From: Tetragenococcus solitarius NBRC 100494
GTDB lineage: Bacteria > Bacillota > Bacilli > Lactobacillales > Enterococcaceae
Assembly (NCBI RefSeq): GCF_001544195.1
Contig: NZ_BCPY01000002.1
Location: 62,001 to 126,000, forward strand
Length of the DNA: 64,000 nucleotides
Direction of reading: 5' to 3'
Shown piece after piece: positions 35,865 to 45,026 of the stretch. Positions within the stretch are counted from its first letter, which is position 1. Every line of letters starts with the position of its first letter. The position numbers and the translations under genes were made by a program. A model generated the notes under the pieces. It had not been told where the DNA came from. It ran no database searches and saw only the letters and a program-made list of their open reading frames with translations.

Positions 35865-36211
35865 TAGTGACTGTCAGTGGAGTTGCTAAAATTACATTCA
35901 CTTTCGTTTACCCAATTTTGGCTCCAATTTCTTACAGAATCTAATACATCTTCAAGTCCAATACCTTTATCAGTTAATTGATATAGTCCTTCTGACTTAC
36001 TAATAATTCCTTCTTTTTCTAATTCTTTTAGGCGTTCAGTTAAAACGCGATCGCTTAACATTGGAATTTTATGCGCCATATCGACAAATCGCTGCGTTTT
36101 TTCTTGCAACAATACATCAATAATCAGGCCATTCCACTTTTTCCCTAAAATAGAAAAAGCTTTTTCAAATTTTGGGCAAAGTGTATACGTTGTTTCTTTT
36201 GTTTCCATCAT
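35861..36211 (-). CDS. HxlR-family transcriptional regulator
   Basis: A 116-residue winged-helix regulator: YTLCPKFEKAFSILGKKWNGLII (with the family's conserved N-terminal Cys in CPKFE), LSDRVLTERLKELEKEGII as recognition region, and YQLTDKGIGLEDVL. HxlR proteins often respond to electrophiles or oxidants through this Cys (as in YodB, HypR and QorR) and control a nearby oxidoreductase. The immediate neighbours are addA upstream (60 bases) and pheS downstream; a nitroreductase gene lies 7.5 kb away on the other side of addBA, so a regulatory link is possible but not shown. Confidence 0.85.
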   Translation of the reverse strand: MMETKETTYTLCPKFEKAFSILGKKWNGLIIDVLLQEKTQRFVDMAHKIPMLSDRVLTERLKELEKEGIISKSEGLYQLTDKGIGLEDVLDSVRNWSQNWVNESECNFSNSTDSHY

Positions 36212-36271
36212 TAGCCCTCACCTCTTTTGTAGAGTATAACATAAGTGAACAATTTTTTTGCAAAAATTGCT

Positions 36272-39200
36272 TTACTTAAAAAACATCTCAATAATTTCTT
36301 TACTATTTAAAAGTACCAAAAATGTATGAGCGACCGGTTTATCTAACGCTTGTTCCAAGGCTTCACAGTATAAACGTAATTGCCCTTTATATTTTGCAAT
36401 CACTTGTTGTTTATAAGTATCATTATAGACAACATCTGTCTTAAAATCATATAAAATAACGCAGTCTTCATACTCAATCAACCCATCAACAATTCCATGA
36501 ATTAATAAATCAGCTGCTGATTCATCAAAATCAAAAAATACATCACGAGCATCCTTTAACATCGAAAAAGGCTGTTCTCTTTGAACAAGTTCAGGATTAT
36601 TAAGAATTTCTTTTCCTAAGTCTGTTTGGAAAAACCACAAAATTGCTGACAGATCCATTCTTTTTGCTACTTGTTCTTCTATTTGCTGATGATCCACTAA
36701 TAACTCTAACTTTTGCTGGATATTGTCAAGCGTAGGTGTCGTTGTTAAAGGTAACAACTGTAACAACGAATGCATAGCGCTTCCTATAGCAGCTGGATCA
36801 ATATGATCTTGTTGTATAAATTTTGGTTTAGCAAGTTCTTCACTTACATAACGATAGTGTTGCGTTTGCTGCTGGTCAAAAGTACTTTGCCAGGATATCT
36901 TATTAAATTGCTGATCATCAGGGTCATTATACAAGCGTTTCATCTCAGAAACAGATTGATAACTTGTCGTTTTGGATGATTTTTGCAAAGGATAAACAAA
37001 GTTTAAGCGTTGCTTTAACTCGTTTACTTCAGCTTTTTCTGGCGAAGACAATGATCGACTTTGCACCGCTTGGGTTTGATATTTTTTGATAGCCTCTGCC
37101 AGTTGAGCTTGATTCATCCAATGAATCTCAAAATGAGCAGGATGGTCCACTACTTTTTTACTATCGGCTGCTTCTAAGAATACTTTTTTCATATCAGGAT
37201 GGCGCATCAGTGTCATCCCAACCCAGTCCATTAAGTTGGCTTTGCCTTTTAGTCGCAAAGCTGGATCTAACACTAAGTTTTCCTGGTCTAATGCTTTTTG
37301 CCAGCATTTTAATGCCTCTTCTTTATTTTTGTAGGAGCCAACTAAGTATAGCTTTTGTTCTGCACGAGTCAAAGCAACATATAGTTTACGCATTTCCTCA
37401 GACAACATTTTTTGAATGCGTTGCTGCTTAATTGCTTGATAGGGCAAAGTATCATAACATAACTGTTCTTGGTCAATATATTGGATGCCTGCCCCTAAAC
37501 GTTCTTCAAAAATATAACGGGTGGAAAAATCACTATAATTAAATTGTTTACTCATATCTAAAAGAAAAACAATCGGGAACTCAAGTCCCTTACTTGCATG
37601 GATAGTCATCACCTTAACCGCATTTTCTTGCGATAAAGCAAGCGGTTCAGCCAAATCTTTATCTTTTTCCTGCATTTTTTCAATAAAACGAATAAACTGA
37701 TAGAGTCCTCTAAAGCTGCTCTTTTCATAGGTCTCTGCACGATGAGCTAAAGCAATCAAATTAGCATAACGTTGCCTGCCTGATGGTAAACCAATAACAT
37801 AATCCAAATAAGCCGTTTCTTGATAAATTGACCAGATAAGCTCACTGAGAGAGCGTCTCCTTGCTAGTGAGCGCCACATCTCTAATTGTTCGTTAAAGCT
37901 AGACAAATGCTTTGCAAGTTCGTCTTTTTCTGACAAATAAGCTAAGAAGGCTTCGTAGTAATCCCCTTCTTTTTGAGCTAAGCGAATCTTAGCCAAATCT
38001 TCTTCATTTGCTCCTACTAACGGCGACCGTAAAACGGCAGCAAAAGGAATATCTTGATAAGGATTATCAATAATCTCTAATAAAGAAATCATTGTCTGTA
38101 TTTCCGTTGCTTGAAAATAGTTTTGCGCGTCATTAACTTCCATAGGAATTTGAAATTGTTTAAACACATCCATAATCATCAAATTATTTTTTCGTGTCGG
38201 AGTTAATAATACAATATCACTGTAGTTGACCGGTCGATTTTCTTTATGATTTTTATCATAAATCATAAATTTATTTTCGACTAATTCTTTAATTTTTAAA
38301 GCAACTAAATATAGTTCTCCTTCTGTTTTATCATCAACAACAATAGGATCATCTTCAACTTCTTTTTCGTACAAAAGTAATTCAGTATTAAAATTTTTAC
38401 TTGCAGGAAAATCCGTATAACCTGGAATTAATTGTGCTGCTTTGTCATAAGGAATCTGTCCTACTGTTTCATCCATCAACTGCTCAAAAACAAGATTGGT
38501 AAATTCTAATACTTCTTTTCTAGAGCGAAAATTTTCGGCCAAAATAATACGCCGTCCGCCAGCTTGTTTGGCAAAAGCCAAATATTTATCTACAAATAGC
38601 GTCGGATCTGCTAAACGAAAGGCGTAAATAGATTGCTTCACGTCACCTACCATAAACAGGTTCCCTTGCGTGGGCTCAGGATTTCTAAGCCAAAAAAGAA
38701 TTGCTTCTTGTAGTCGGTTTGTATCCTGATATTCATCCACTAAAACTTCTTCGAAACGTTCTCGATAATAGTCTGAAGCCTCACTGCCTTTTCCATCTCC
38801 TTGCAAAATATCCAAAGTAAAATGTTCAAGGTCGTTAAAGTCTAAAACACCTTTTGTCTGTTTACGCTTTTGATATTTGTCAATAAAGTTTAAAGTGACT
38901 TCACTCATTTTTTCTATTAAAGGTTTAGCTTGATCCATTAATTCCAGCATTTTTTCAGGTGAATAAGCAAAAAATGTTTCTGTTTCTTGGATTAGCTCTT
39001 TGGCACTATCTCGTCGAGGTTTAATCGAACTATTGGATAGCTCTTTAGCTTCTTCTTTTTTATAAGAAGGATAACGTTTAAAATCAAAAGACGATAGTTG
39101 TTCATAAGCTTGCTGTACATTTTCTTTTTCAATATTTGTCTGTAAATTTTTTGCTTGAGTAAGATCATTTGTTAACACTTCTTCTGCTTTTTTCATTAAT

Positions 39201-39949
39201 TCAGAGCCTTGTGCAATCTCCAAAGCCGCTTCTAATTGGTTAATAGCAGTCTGTAAATCAGCTAAAACAAGCGGTTTGACTTGAGCTTGATACATCTGGT
39301 TACCTGCTAACCCTTTTGTAGTATCATAGCTTTTTGCTAGCTGGTTTAACCAATTTGTGGGATCTGGATTGGCCCTTGCAAAATTATACAAAGACATAAT
39401 TAAATCGGTAAAGCCATCATCCGAACGATCATTGGAAAAATTTTCTGCTAATTGATAAAAATCTTCGTCATAAGTTTCAAAGTAGCTATCTCGTAATTCT
39501 TCCCAAACTTCATCTTTTAATAGTAAGCGTTCAGTATCATCGGTAAGCATACGAAAAACCGGATCTAAATCAATCAAAAAATAAAAGCGGCGTATCACTG
39601 ACAGACAAAATGCGTGCAAAGTCGATATATGAGCCCGTGGCAATAAAGTTAACTGCTTAACAAAGTGGTTCCGCTGCTGTTGCTGGCTTTCTTTGTTAAT
39701 TGCATCTTGTAAAGCACTCTGAATGCGTTCTTTCATTTCTCTAGCTGCAGCTTCAGTGAAAGTGACAATGAGTAGTTCGTCAATGTTACTCCCATTTTTT
39801 AATTTTTCAATAACACGACGTACTAAGACAGTCGTTTTCCCTGAACCTGCCGAAGCTGAAACAAGTAAATTATCACCACGATCAAATACAGCTTGCCATT
39901 GTTTGTCGGTAAATGTTTCATTTTTTGGTTTTAAAGGAATATTAGCCAT
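36272..39949 (-). CDS. addA: ATP-dependent helicase/nuclease subunit A (AddA/RexA)
   Basis: The motor and one nuclease of the AddAB complex, which resects double-strand breaks until it meets a Chi site and then loads RecA. A UvrD-like helicase: Q-motif TDKQWQAVFDRGDNLLVSA region, Walker A SASAGSGKTTVL near residue 33, Walker B VDEYQDTNRLQEA near 410, GDVKQSIYAFRLADP, and motif VI LYVALTRAEQKLYL near 857. The C-terminal RecB-type nuclease is intact: GSAMHSLLQLL near 1056, HGIVDGLIE, LYDFKTDVV near 1165 and YKGQLRLYCEAL. Length 1225. It overlaps the addB end by eight bases, with AGGAGG inside addB. Confidence 0.95.
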   Translation of the reverse strand: MANIPLKPKNETFTDKQWQAVFDRGDNLLVSASAGSGKTTVLVRRVIEKLKNGSNIDELLIVTFTEAAAREMKERIQSALQDAINKESQQQQRNHFVKQLTLLPRAHISTLHAFCLSVIRRFYFLIDLDPVFRMLTDDTERLLLKDEVWEELRDSYFETYDEDFYQLAENFSNDRSDDGFTDLIMSLYNFARANPDPTNWLNQLAKSYDTTKGLAGNQMYQAQVKPLVLADLQTAINQLEAALEIAQGSELMKKAEEVLTNDLTQAKNLQTNIEKENVQQAYEQLSSFDFKRYPSYKKEEAKELSNSSIKPRRDSAKELIQETETFFAYSPEKMLELMDQAKPLIEKMSEVTLNFIDKYQKRKQTKGVLDFNDLEHFTLDILQGDGKGSEASDYYRERFEEVLVDEYQDTNRLQEAILFWLRNPEPTQGNLFMVGDVKQSIYAFRLADPTLFVDKYLAFAKQAGGRRIILAENFRSRKEVLEFTNLVFEQLMDETVGQIPYDKAAQLIPGYTDFPASKNFNTELLLYEKEVEDDPIVVDDKTEGELYLVALKIKELVENKFMIYDKNHKENRPVNYSDIVLLTPTRKNNLMIMDVFKQFQIPMEVNDAQNYFQATEIQTMISLLEIIDNPYQDIPFAAVLRSPLVGANEEDLAKIRLAQKEGDYYEAFLAYLSEKDELAKHLSSFNEQLEMWRSLARRRSLSELIWSIYQETAYLDYVIGLPSGRQRYANLIALAHRAETYEKSSFRGLYQFIRFIEKMQEKDKDLAEPLALSQENAVKVMTIHASKGLEFPIVFLLDMSKQFNYSDFSTRYIFEERLGAGIQYIDQEQLCYDTLPYQAIKQQRIQKMLSEEMRKLYVALTRAEQKLYLVGSYKNKEEALKCWQKALDQENLVLDPALRLKGKANLMDWVGMTLMRHPDMKKVFLEAADSKKVVDHPAHFEIHWMNQAQLAEAIKKYQTQAVQSRSLSSPEKAEVNELKQRLNFVYPLQKSSKTTSYQSVSEMKRLYNDPDDQQFNKISWQSTFDQQQTQHYRYVSEELAKPKFIQQDHIDPAAIGSAMHSLLQLLPLTTTPTLDNIQQKLELLVDHQQIEEQVAKRMDLSAILWFFQTDLGKEILNNPELVQREQPFSMLKDARDVFFDFDESAADLLIHGIVDGLIEYEDCVILYDFKTDVVYNDTYKQQVIAKYKGQLRLYCEALEQALDKPVAHTFLVLLNSKEIIEMFFK

Positions 39950-42900
39950 CGTTTTCCTCCTTTAAACGTTTCATTATTTCTTCTTTTGACAATGGTTGAA
40001 TACGATGATAATCATTTTCTTCTAACATCGGATCAAACATAGAGATACTGCGAAAAGGTGAATACTGTGTAGCTCGATATTTATTTTTCATTTTATAAGC
40101 AGGATTCATTTTAATTTCACCTGATAAGACCCGTTCTGCGGCCTCTTTTAACTTCTTGCGATTATGTGCGATCAATGCGTCTATTTCCTCGGCGGTATAA
40201 AACTTGTCTTTGCTTCTAGCTGATTTTTTCAATAGCTCGTTTTTGTCTTTTTGAATAGGAAAGACCAGTGAGTGTTCTGACTTATTCAAAGACTCGTCAA
40301 AAGCTGCAAATATTTCAGGGTCATCGGCAAAAAGACCATCGAATTTATATTGCTTTAATCGCTGTTTTTCTCCTGCCTTTTTGGGGTCCATGACTGGATC
40401 ATAAACATGAAAATAATAAGCCCCAGCGCCATTGACATCGCTTTGACCGATGAGTTCAACTGCATCTTTTAAAGCAATATCCAAATAAGTAAGCAGCTGC
40501 ATTGCAAGTCCATAATAACTATCTGTAATATCAAATTGATGCGTACTTGATTTATAGTCAACGACCGATAACCACGGCTTTCCATCAATTGTCGTTGTAT
40601 CAATGCGATCAATCTTCCCTCGCAAATACAGGTTTCCTCCATTTGATAAAGGAAGTTTCAAGCCAGAAATCCCCTTCTTTCCAGCAATTTCACCAAATAA
40701 TACTTCCGTTTGGACCGGCGTTAATTTTGTTTTTTCAGCCTGTTTTTTAAGCCCCCAGGTTACGCGTTGAACCGTTTTTCCTAAACGATAACGAAGAAAG
40801 CTCATCCGAGCGCTTTTTTCCATAAACGCGTAACGCTCTTGTCCAAAAATATTTTCTAATACATGCTCAATTAAAAGCTGACGTTGGTCTTCTGTCATTT
40901 GAGTCAACGAAAGATTATCTTGAAAAACAGCTTTCAAGAAATTATCTAAGGCTTCATGAAAAATTTCCCCTGTCATAGCTGAATTCAATCCATAAATCTC
41001 GCGTTCTTTTAAACCTAGACCAAATTTAAGAAAATAATCATATTGATAATCATAAAATGTTTCTATTTGTGAAACAGAACTATAGATATCTTTTCCATAC
41101 AATTGTTCGGCCAAATCAGCAGGGATATTTACTGGCACATTGCGATGGACCTGGCTTTCAAACACACGTTTTGCTAACTTACGATAATCAGAAGATAAAA
41201 GCAATTCTTTTAATGACTGCCATACTGCTGGCAAGTTTGTTTTTTCTTCTTGTGCTTGTCGATATAAACTATTTAACTGACGTATCAGACTCTTATAGTT
41301 TCCAACATAATTACGTGCATCACAAGTTAAATTTAAACTACAGCGTTCTTGAACAGTGAGATCCGTCCAGTTCACAATACGAGCGACAAAAGGAGATATC
41401 TTCATGTTTTGTTTGGAATCTGCATTTTTAGGGTAGCTTAAATATAGTTTTTCAGAAGCAGACAATAACATATTATAAGCAATAAAAGGTTCTTTACGAA
41501 TCGTCTCTTCCGTTGGATCCTTTAAGTATTGTCCAACTTGTAAATTCTCATTAATTTGCTGCCTTTCTTCAGTAGAAATCAAGCTTTTATTTTCAATGGT
41601 TCGAGGAAAACTAGTTTCCTCTAAGCCGATTGCAAAAGTAACTTTAGCTTGTAATGGACGCGTTAAATCAAGCGGATTTACTTGTACTTGGTCAATAGCC
41701 GTTGGAATTTTTCCAAAAGTGAAATTTTCTAGCCCGCTCGTTAATATTTCTTTAAAAAGCTCGAAATCAAACGGATCGGTACCATAAATTTCCACAAGTT
41801 CATCTAATAAATCCATTAAGGAAGACCAGGTTTGTTCATGGTCTCGTGCCTGTTCTAAGTTTCCCCATTCGATTTCTTGTTCTCGCCAATGGAGTAACTG
41901 TTTTTCAACACCAATTTTTTGTAAAAATTCATAAAAAATAGCAACTGCTTCTCTAGTTATCTTGGCTTTTTTCAACTGCTCAAAAAAAGAAACAATATCG
42001 TGGCGAAAACTATTCCTTAATTGATTGCTTAGTTTCTCAATATTTTTATTATCTATCAGCTCTTCTTTTTCAAAATCGAAATCAAATAAATGCCAATCCT
42101 TTTCACGCGTCCAATCAGAGCCATGAAGATTATGCGCTAAGGCTTGGTTTTCAGTTAAATCCACCATCCAACGAAAAGTATCACGAGCTTCTTGCCAATC
42201 CTGACTTTCTTCTTGTAAATAAAGCGGTATGTACAGTTCTATCCGTAAAAATCGGAATATATCAGACGCACGATAATAATAATTGTCTAAAGTAAAAAGC
42301 GCATGGATAAATTCGACTAAAGGATGTTGTTCCATTTTGCGATCTTGATCTAAATAAAAAGGAATATCCAATTCTTCAAAGGTTGAAGAAATGATAGTGT
42401 AATAAAGATCTGGATCTAAAGTCAGTAACTGAATATCACGGTAATAAAGTGGTTGGTTCCCATCATTAAAAGAATTAACAACAAGTCGCCTGATTTCTGT
42501 TGCCACTTGTCGCACTTCTTCTTCCGGATTCTCTGCTCTCCAAATCTCTAAATGTTCGCTTAAATCATGTGTTTGTTCATACTTTCCCACACTTGTCTGC
42601 CTAAAACAGCGCTCCAATTCTAAATAACTCGCAGATACCTGAGTTAAAAGAGCTGACTTTTTGTCAAATAGTACATGAACCTGCTGTTTTTGCGCAAAGT
42701 CTTTTAAAAGATGGTAAGTCTGCTTCGCATCAAAAAATAAATCTAACGCACCATTATCGCTGTAAGCAGAATCTAGGTACAAATCAATACAAACTTGGCT
42801 TTTACTCATTAAAACTTTTAAAAGACTTTGTTCCTGCATATTAAAATTAGAAAAACCAGTAATGACAAAAAGCTTTTGACTTAACTTTACTTGGTCCTGC

Positions 42901-43499
42901 AAATCTTCACTTGCTAAAAAATTAGCTAGTGTCGGTAGCGGCTGTTCAATTTGCAGCTTTCTTTTTGTCAATTCTTCTTCATAAGCTGCAAAAATTAACT
43001 TAATTTCATGCATTTTTAATTCAAAGTCTTCAGCCTTACTGGCAGACTGACTATTAGAAGTAAAATCTAATGTATCAAGTGTAATCTTGCCTAACTGAAA
43101 TTCCTGATATAGTTCAAGTAATTTTGCGATAAACCCTTCTTTATTTACTTCTCCGCGAAAAATAACTAGTTGATCTAATAACGTAGTAAGGACTTTACGC
43201 ATAATCATAGCCGATCCAGTATCTGAGATCGTTTGTCCATTAATATGTCCACTATCTTGTAAAAAATACCAAGCTAATCGGTTAAAACTATACACTTGTC
43301 CGCGAATCGTACTAAAATCTTTTTTTTCCTGTCTATGTTTCAATTGCGACAAAATTTCTTGCTCTCGTTCAAACTTGTTATAGTTAGGAACTAAAAAAAA
43401 TACTTCATTATGAGGCTTTTCCAACCAATCACAAGCAATGTCTAGCAAGGCTTTTTCATGATCACAGCTACCATCGCCTGTTATAAATTGCAAGCTCAA
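39942..43499 (-). CDS. addB: ATP-dependent nuclease subunit B (AddB/RexB)
   Basis: The partner of AddA, with an inactivated helicase fold and a second nuclease. The C-terminal nuclease motifs are present: GEIFHEALDNFLKAV near 833, LRGKIDRIDTTTIDGKPWLSVVDYKSS around 960 (key parts GKIDRID and VVDYKSS) and GLAMQLLTYLD. Two usual AddB features are missing: the Walker A GxxGSGKT near the N-terminus (here GDGSCDHEKA), and all four iron-sulfur cysteines (QIETFYDYQYDYF where AddB has ACPFSHF, and ATQYSPFRSISMFD where AddB has C-x2-C-x5-C). This is the RexB-type variant of Lactobacillales. The start is a TTG at 43499 after AAAGGAGG. Confidence 0.93.
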   Translation of the reverse strand: MSLQFITGDGSCDHEKALLDIACDWLEKPHNEVFFLVPNYNKFEREQEILSQLKHRQEKKDFSTIRGQVYSFNRLAWYFLQDSGHINGQTISDTGSAMIMRKVLTTLLDQLVIFRGEVNKEGFIAKLLELYQEFQLGKITLDTLDFTSNSQSASKAEDFELKMHEIKLIFAAYEEELTKRKLQIEQPLPTLANFLASEDLQDQVKLSQKLFVITGFSNFNMQEQSLLKVLMSKSQVCIDLYLDSAYSDNGALDLFFDAKQTYHLLKDFAQKQQVHVLFDKKSALLTQVSASYLELERCFRQTSVGKYEQTHDLSEHLEIWRAENPEEEVRQVATEIRRLVVNSFNDGNQPLYYRDIQLLTLDPDLYYTIISSTFEELDIPFYLDQDRKMEQHPLVEFIHALFTLDNYYYRASDIFRFLRIELYIPLYLQEESQDWQEARDTFRWMVDLTENQALAHNLHGSDWTREKDWHLFDFDFEKEELIDNKNIEKLSNQLRNSFRHDIVSFFEQLKKAKITREAVAIFYEFLQKIGVEKQLLHWREQEIEWGNLEQARDHEQTWSSLMDLLDELVEIYGTDPFDFELFKEILTSGLENFTFGKIPTAIDQVQVNPLDLTRPLQAKVTFAIGLEETSFPRTIENKSLISTEERQQINENLQVGQYLKDPTEETIRKEPFIAYNMLLSASEKLYLSYPKNADSKQNMKISPFVARIVNWTDLTVQERCSLNLTCDARNYVGNYKSLIRQLNSLYRQAQEEKTNLPAVWQSLKELLLSSDYRKLAKRVFESQVHRNVPVNIPADLAEQLYGKDIYSSVSQIETFYDYQYDYFLKFGLGLKEREIYGLNSAMTGEIFHEALDNFLKAVFQDNLSLTQMTEDQRQLLIEHVLENIFGQERYAFMEKSARMSFLRYRLGKTVQRVTWGLKKQAEKTKLTPVQTEVLFGEIAGKKGISGLKLPLSNGGNLYLRGKIDRIDTTTIDGKPWLSVVDYKSSTHQFDITDSYYGLAMQLLTYLDIALKDAVELIGQSDVNGAGAYYFHVYDPVMDPKKAGEKQRLKQYKFDGLFADDPEIFAAFDESLNKSEHSLVFPIQKDKNELLKKSARSKDKFYTAEEIDALIAHNRKKLKEAAERVLSGEIKMNPAYKMKNKYRATQYSPFRSISMFDPMLEENDYHRIQPLSKEEIMKRLKEENDG

Positions 43500-43624
43500 A
43501 TTTTCTCCTCCTTTGATACTTCAACTTGTAAATTTAATTTACTCATAATAACATATCACTTGTCAGTTTAACATATGAGAAGGTACCAAATTTACGATTG
43601 TATAAAAAAATTAAGTATTCTCTC

Positions 43625-43653
43625 TTTACTAACTTTAAGTAAGAGGTTATACT
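43625..43653 (+). promoter_or_regulatory. Nitroreductase promoter with inverted repeat
   Basis: TTTACT (43625-43630) and TATACT (43648-43653) are 17 bases apart. CTTTACT and AAGTAAGAG form an imperfect inverted repeat across the spacer (about 43623-43644), which could be an operator. Confidence 0.5.
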
Positions 43654-43698
43654 TCTTCTTGTAACAAAATATTAAGCTCGAAAGGCGGAAATCACTCG

Positions 43699-44295
43699 AT
43701 GTCAAATTTTTTAGAAGCAATTAAAAATCGACGTTCAATTTACTCTTTAGGACGTGATACTTCATTATCGGAAGTAGAAATTACAGAGTTAATCAAAGAA
43801 GCGGTAAAACAAAGCCCTAGTGCTTTTAACGCACAAGAACCCCGAGTTATCACGCTATTTGGCGCTGCTCACGAAAAATTGTGGGAAATTACAGAACAAG
43901 CCTTAGAACCGCTAACGCCAGCCCAAGCATTTAAAAATACCAAAAAGAAATTGGCTAGTTTTAAAGCAGGACTTGGTACAGCAATGTTTTTCAATGATGT
44001 GGACACCACTAAACAATTACAAGAACAATTTGCTTTATATGCCGATAATTTCCCTACTTGGGCAGAACAAGCCAACGGGATCGCCACAGCAAATGTCTGG
44101 TCAACTTTATCGGAAGCTGGCATTGGTGCTAATTTACAACATTATAACCCGGTGATTGATGAAGCGGTCGCCAAAGAATGGAACGTTCCCGCTAATTGGC
44201 GTTTACGTTCGCAACTTGTTTTTGGTTCTCCAAAAGAACAAGCCGCTGATAAAGACTTTTTGGCTGATGATGAACGTTTCCAAGTGTTCCAATAA
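43699..44295 (+). CDS. Nitroreductase-family flavoprotein (HBN1/FRM2-like)
   Basis: An FMN-dependent oxidoreductase of 198 residues. The opening AIKNRRSIYSLGRDTSLS is that of the nitroreductase subgroup that includes yeast Frm2/Hbn1 and the lactic-acid-bacterial YdgI-like proteins; SPSAFNAQEPRVI is the FMN-phosphate region, NGIATANVWSTLSEAGIGANLQHY contacts the flavin (key part ANVWSTLSEAGIGANLQH) and LVFGSPKEQA ends the core. Likely activity is NAD(P)H-dependent reduction of nitro- or quinone-like compounds; the true substrate is unknown. It is monocistronic, with its own promoter and a strong terminator. Confidence 0.88.
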   Translation: MSNFLEAIKNRRSIYSLGRDTSLSEVEITELIKEAVKQSPSAFNAQEPRVITLFGAAHEKLWEITEQALEPLTPAQAFKNTKKKLASFKAGLGTAMFFNDVDTTKQLQEQFALYADNFPTWAEQANGIATANVWSTLSEAGIGANLQHYNPVIDEAVAKEWNVPANWRLRSQLVFGSPKEQAADKDFLADDERFQVFQ

Positions 44296-44347
44296 AATAG
44301 AAAAGTACAGCTTGCGCTAGTCTCTGTCAAGCTGTACTTTTCTATTT
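44296..44347. terminator. Bidirectional terminator with 20-base stem
   Basis: AAATAGAAAAGTACAGCTTG and its complement (ending at 44347) enclose a 13-base loop. The stem contains the stop codon of the minus-strand gene ending at 44342. Confidence 0.85.
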
Positions 44348-44836
44348 GTCTGTTTCCATTACAACATCTATAGGAGTTCCTTCTTTTAAGTGCTTTGATA
44401 GAAATTTAACTAATTCATCTATCGGCGTGCTAAATTTCATCAGCGGACCACGTAATCCAAATTTAAAAAAGTTCATCTTCACTTCGTTTTTTTCTTCATC
44501 TCGAAACAAGACCACCCGATCAACTTCATCAAACTTAATCCCACGATTATCTAAAGGATGGATAACAAACCGGTCACCAGCAATCCCTCTTCCATTAATA
44601 GCATAGCTGATAATAGCTAAACCTACTGCAATTCCCCTGACTATTTCATCCACAGTTCCTGTAGTTATAAATAAACTTCCAGCAAAAATGCCAAATAAAA
44701 CTGGAAAAATGAGCGAAAAAAGTGACTGGTGCTTTGCAGTAAAAACTAATTCTTTTTTTACTAAAAATAAAAAAAGATATAAGACAGTCGTAAAAGCAAC
44801 AAATAATAAAGTAAACACTGTCATCACACACACCAT
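44342..44836 (-). CDS. Membrane protein of unknown function
   Basis: A 164-residue protein I cannot place in a named family with confidence. Three hydrophobic helices occupy about residues 5-27, 38-58 and 63-82. The cytoplasmic C-terminal half begins with NGRGIAGDRFVIHPLDNRGIKFDEVDRVVLF (residues about 81-112) and looks like a small beta-rich, PH-like domain of the type seen in membrane proteins that carry their own promoter. The ATG at 44836 has AAGGA ten bases upstream; a GTG at 44827 is an alternative. It is transcribed from TTGTAG-17-TAAAAT (44858-44886) and ends in a terminator shared with the nitroreductase gene. Confidence 0.7.
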   Translation of the reverse strand: MVCVMTVFTLLFVAFTTVLYLFLFLVKKELVFTAKHQSLFSLIFPVLFGIFAGSLFITTGTVDEIVRGIAVGLAIISYAINGRGIAGDRFVIHPLDNRGIKFDEVDRVVLFRDEEKNEVKMNFFKFGLRGPLMKFSTPIDELVKFLSKHLKEGTPIDVVMETDK

Positions 44837-44857
44837 CCTTATAAGTTCCTTTTCTTT

Positions 44858-44886
44858 ATTTTATCAGAATACATGATTAACTACAA
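44858..44886 (-). promoter_or_regulatory. Promoter of the unknown membrane protein gene
   Basis: TTGTAG (44881-44886) and TAAAAT (44858-44863) on the minus strand, 17-base spacer, about 22 bases before the ATG. Confidence 0.55.
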
Positions 44887-44969
44887 AGACAAACCGATCA
44901 AAACAAAACCTTTTACAAAAAAATAAGTATTTTTATCAATCAAAGATATCTTATGTAAAATAAACACAA

Positions 44970-45019
44970 GAAACTTCTGAACGTTATGTTTCCTTTTCTG
45001 CTCAGAAGTTTCTTTTTTT
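44970..45019. terminator. Terminator after the DUF308 gene
   Basis: GAAACTTCTGA (44970-44980) pairs with TCAGAAGTTTC (45002-45012) around a 21-base loop. The longer T run (TTTTTTT) is on the plus side; on the minus strand the stem is followed by TTGTGTTTATTTT. Confidence 0.6.
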
Positions 45020-45026
45020 GATGAAT

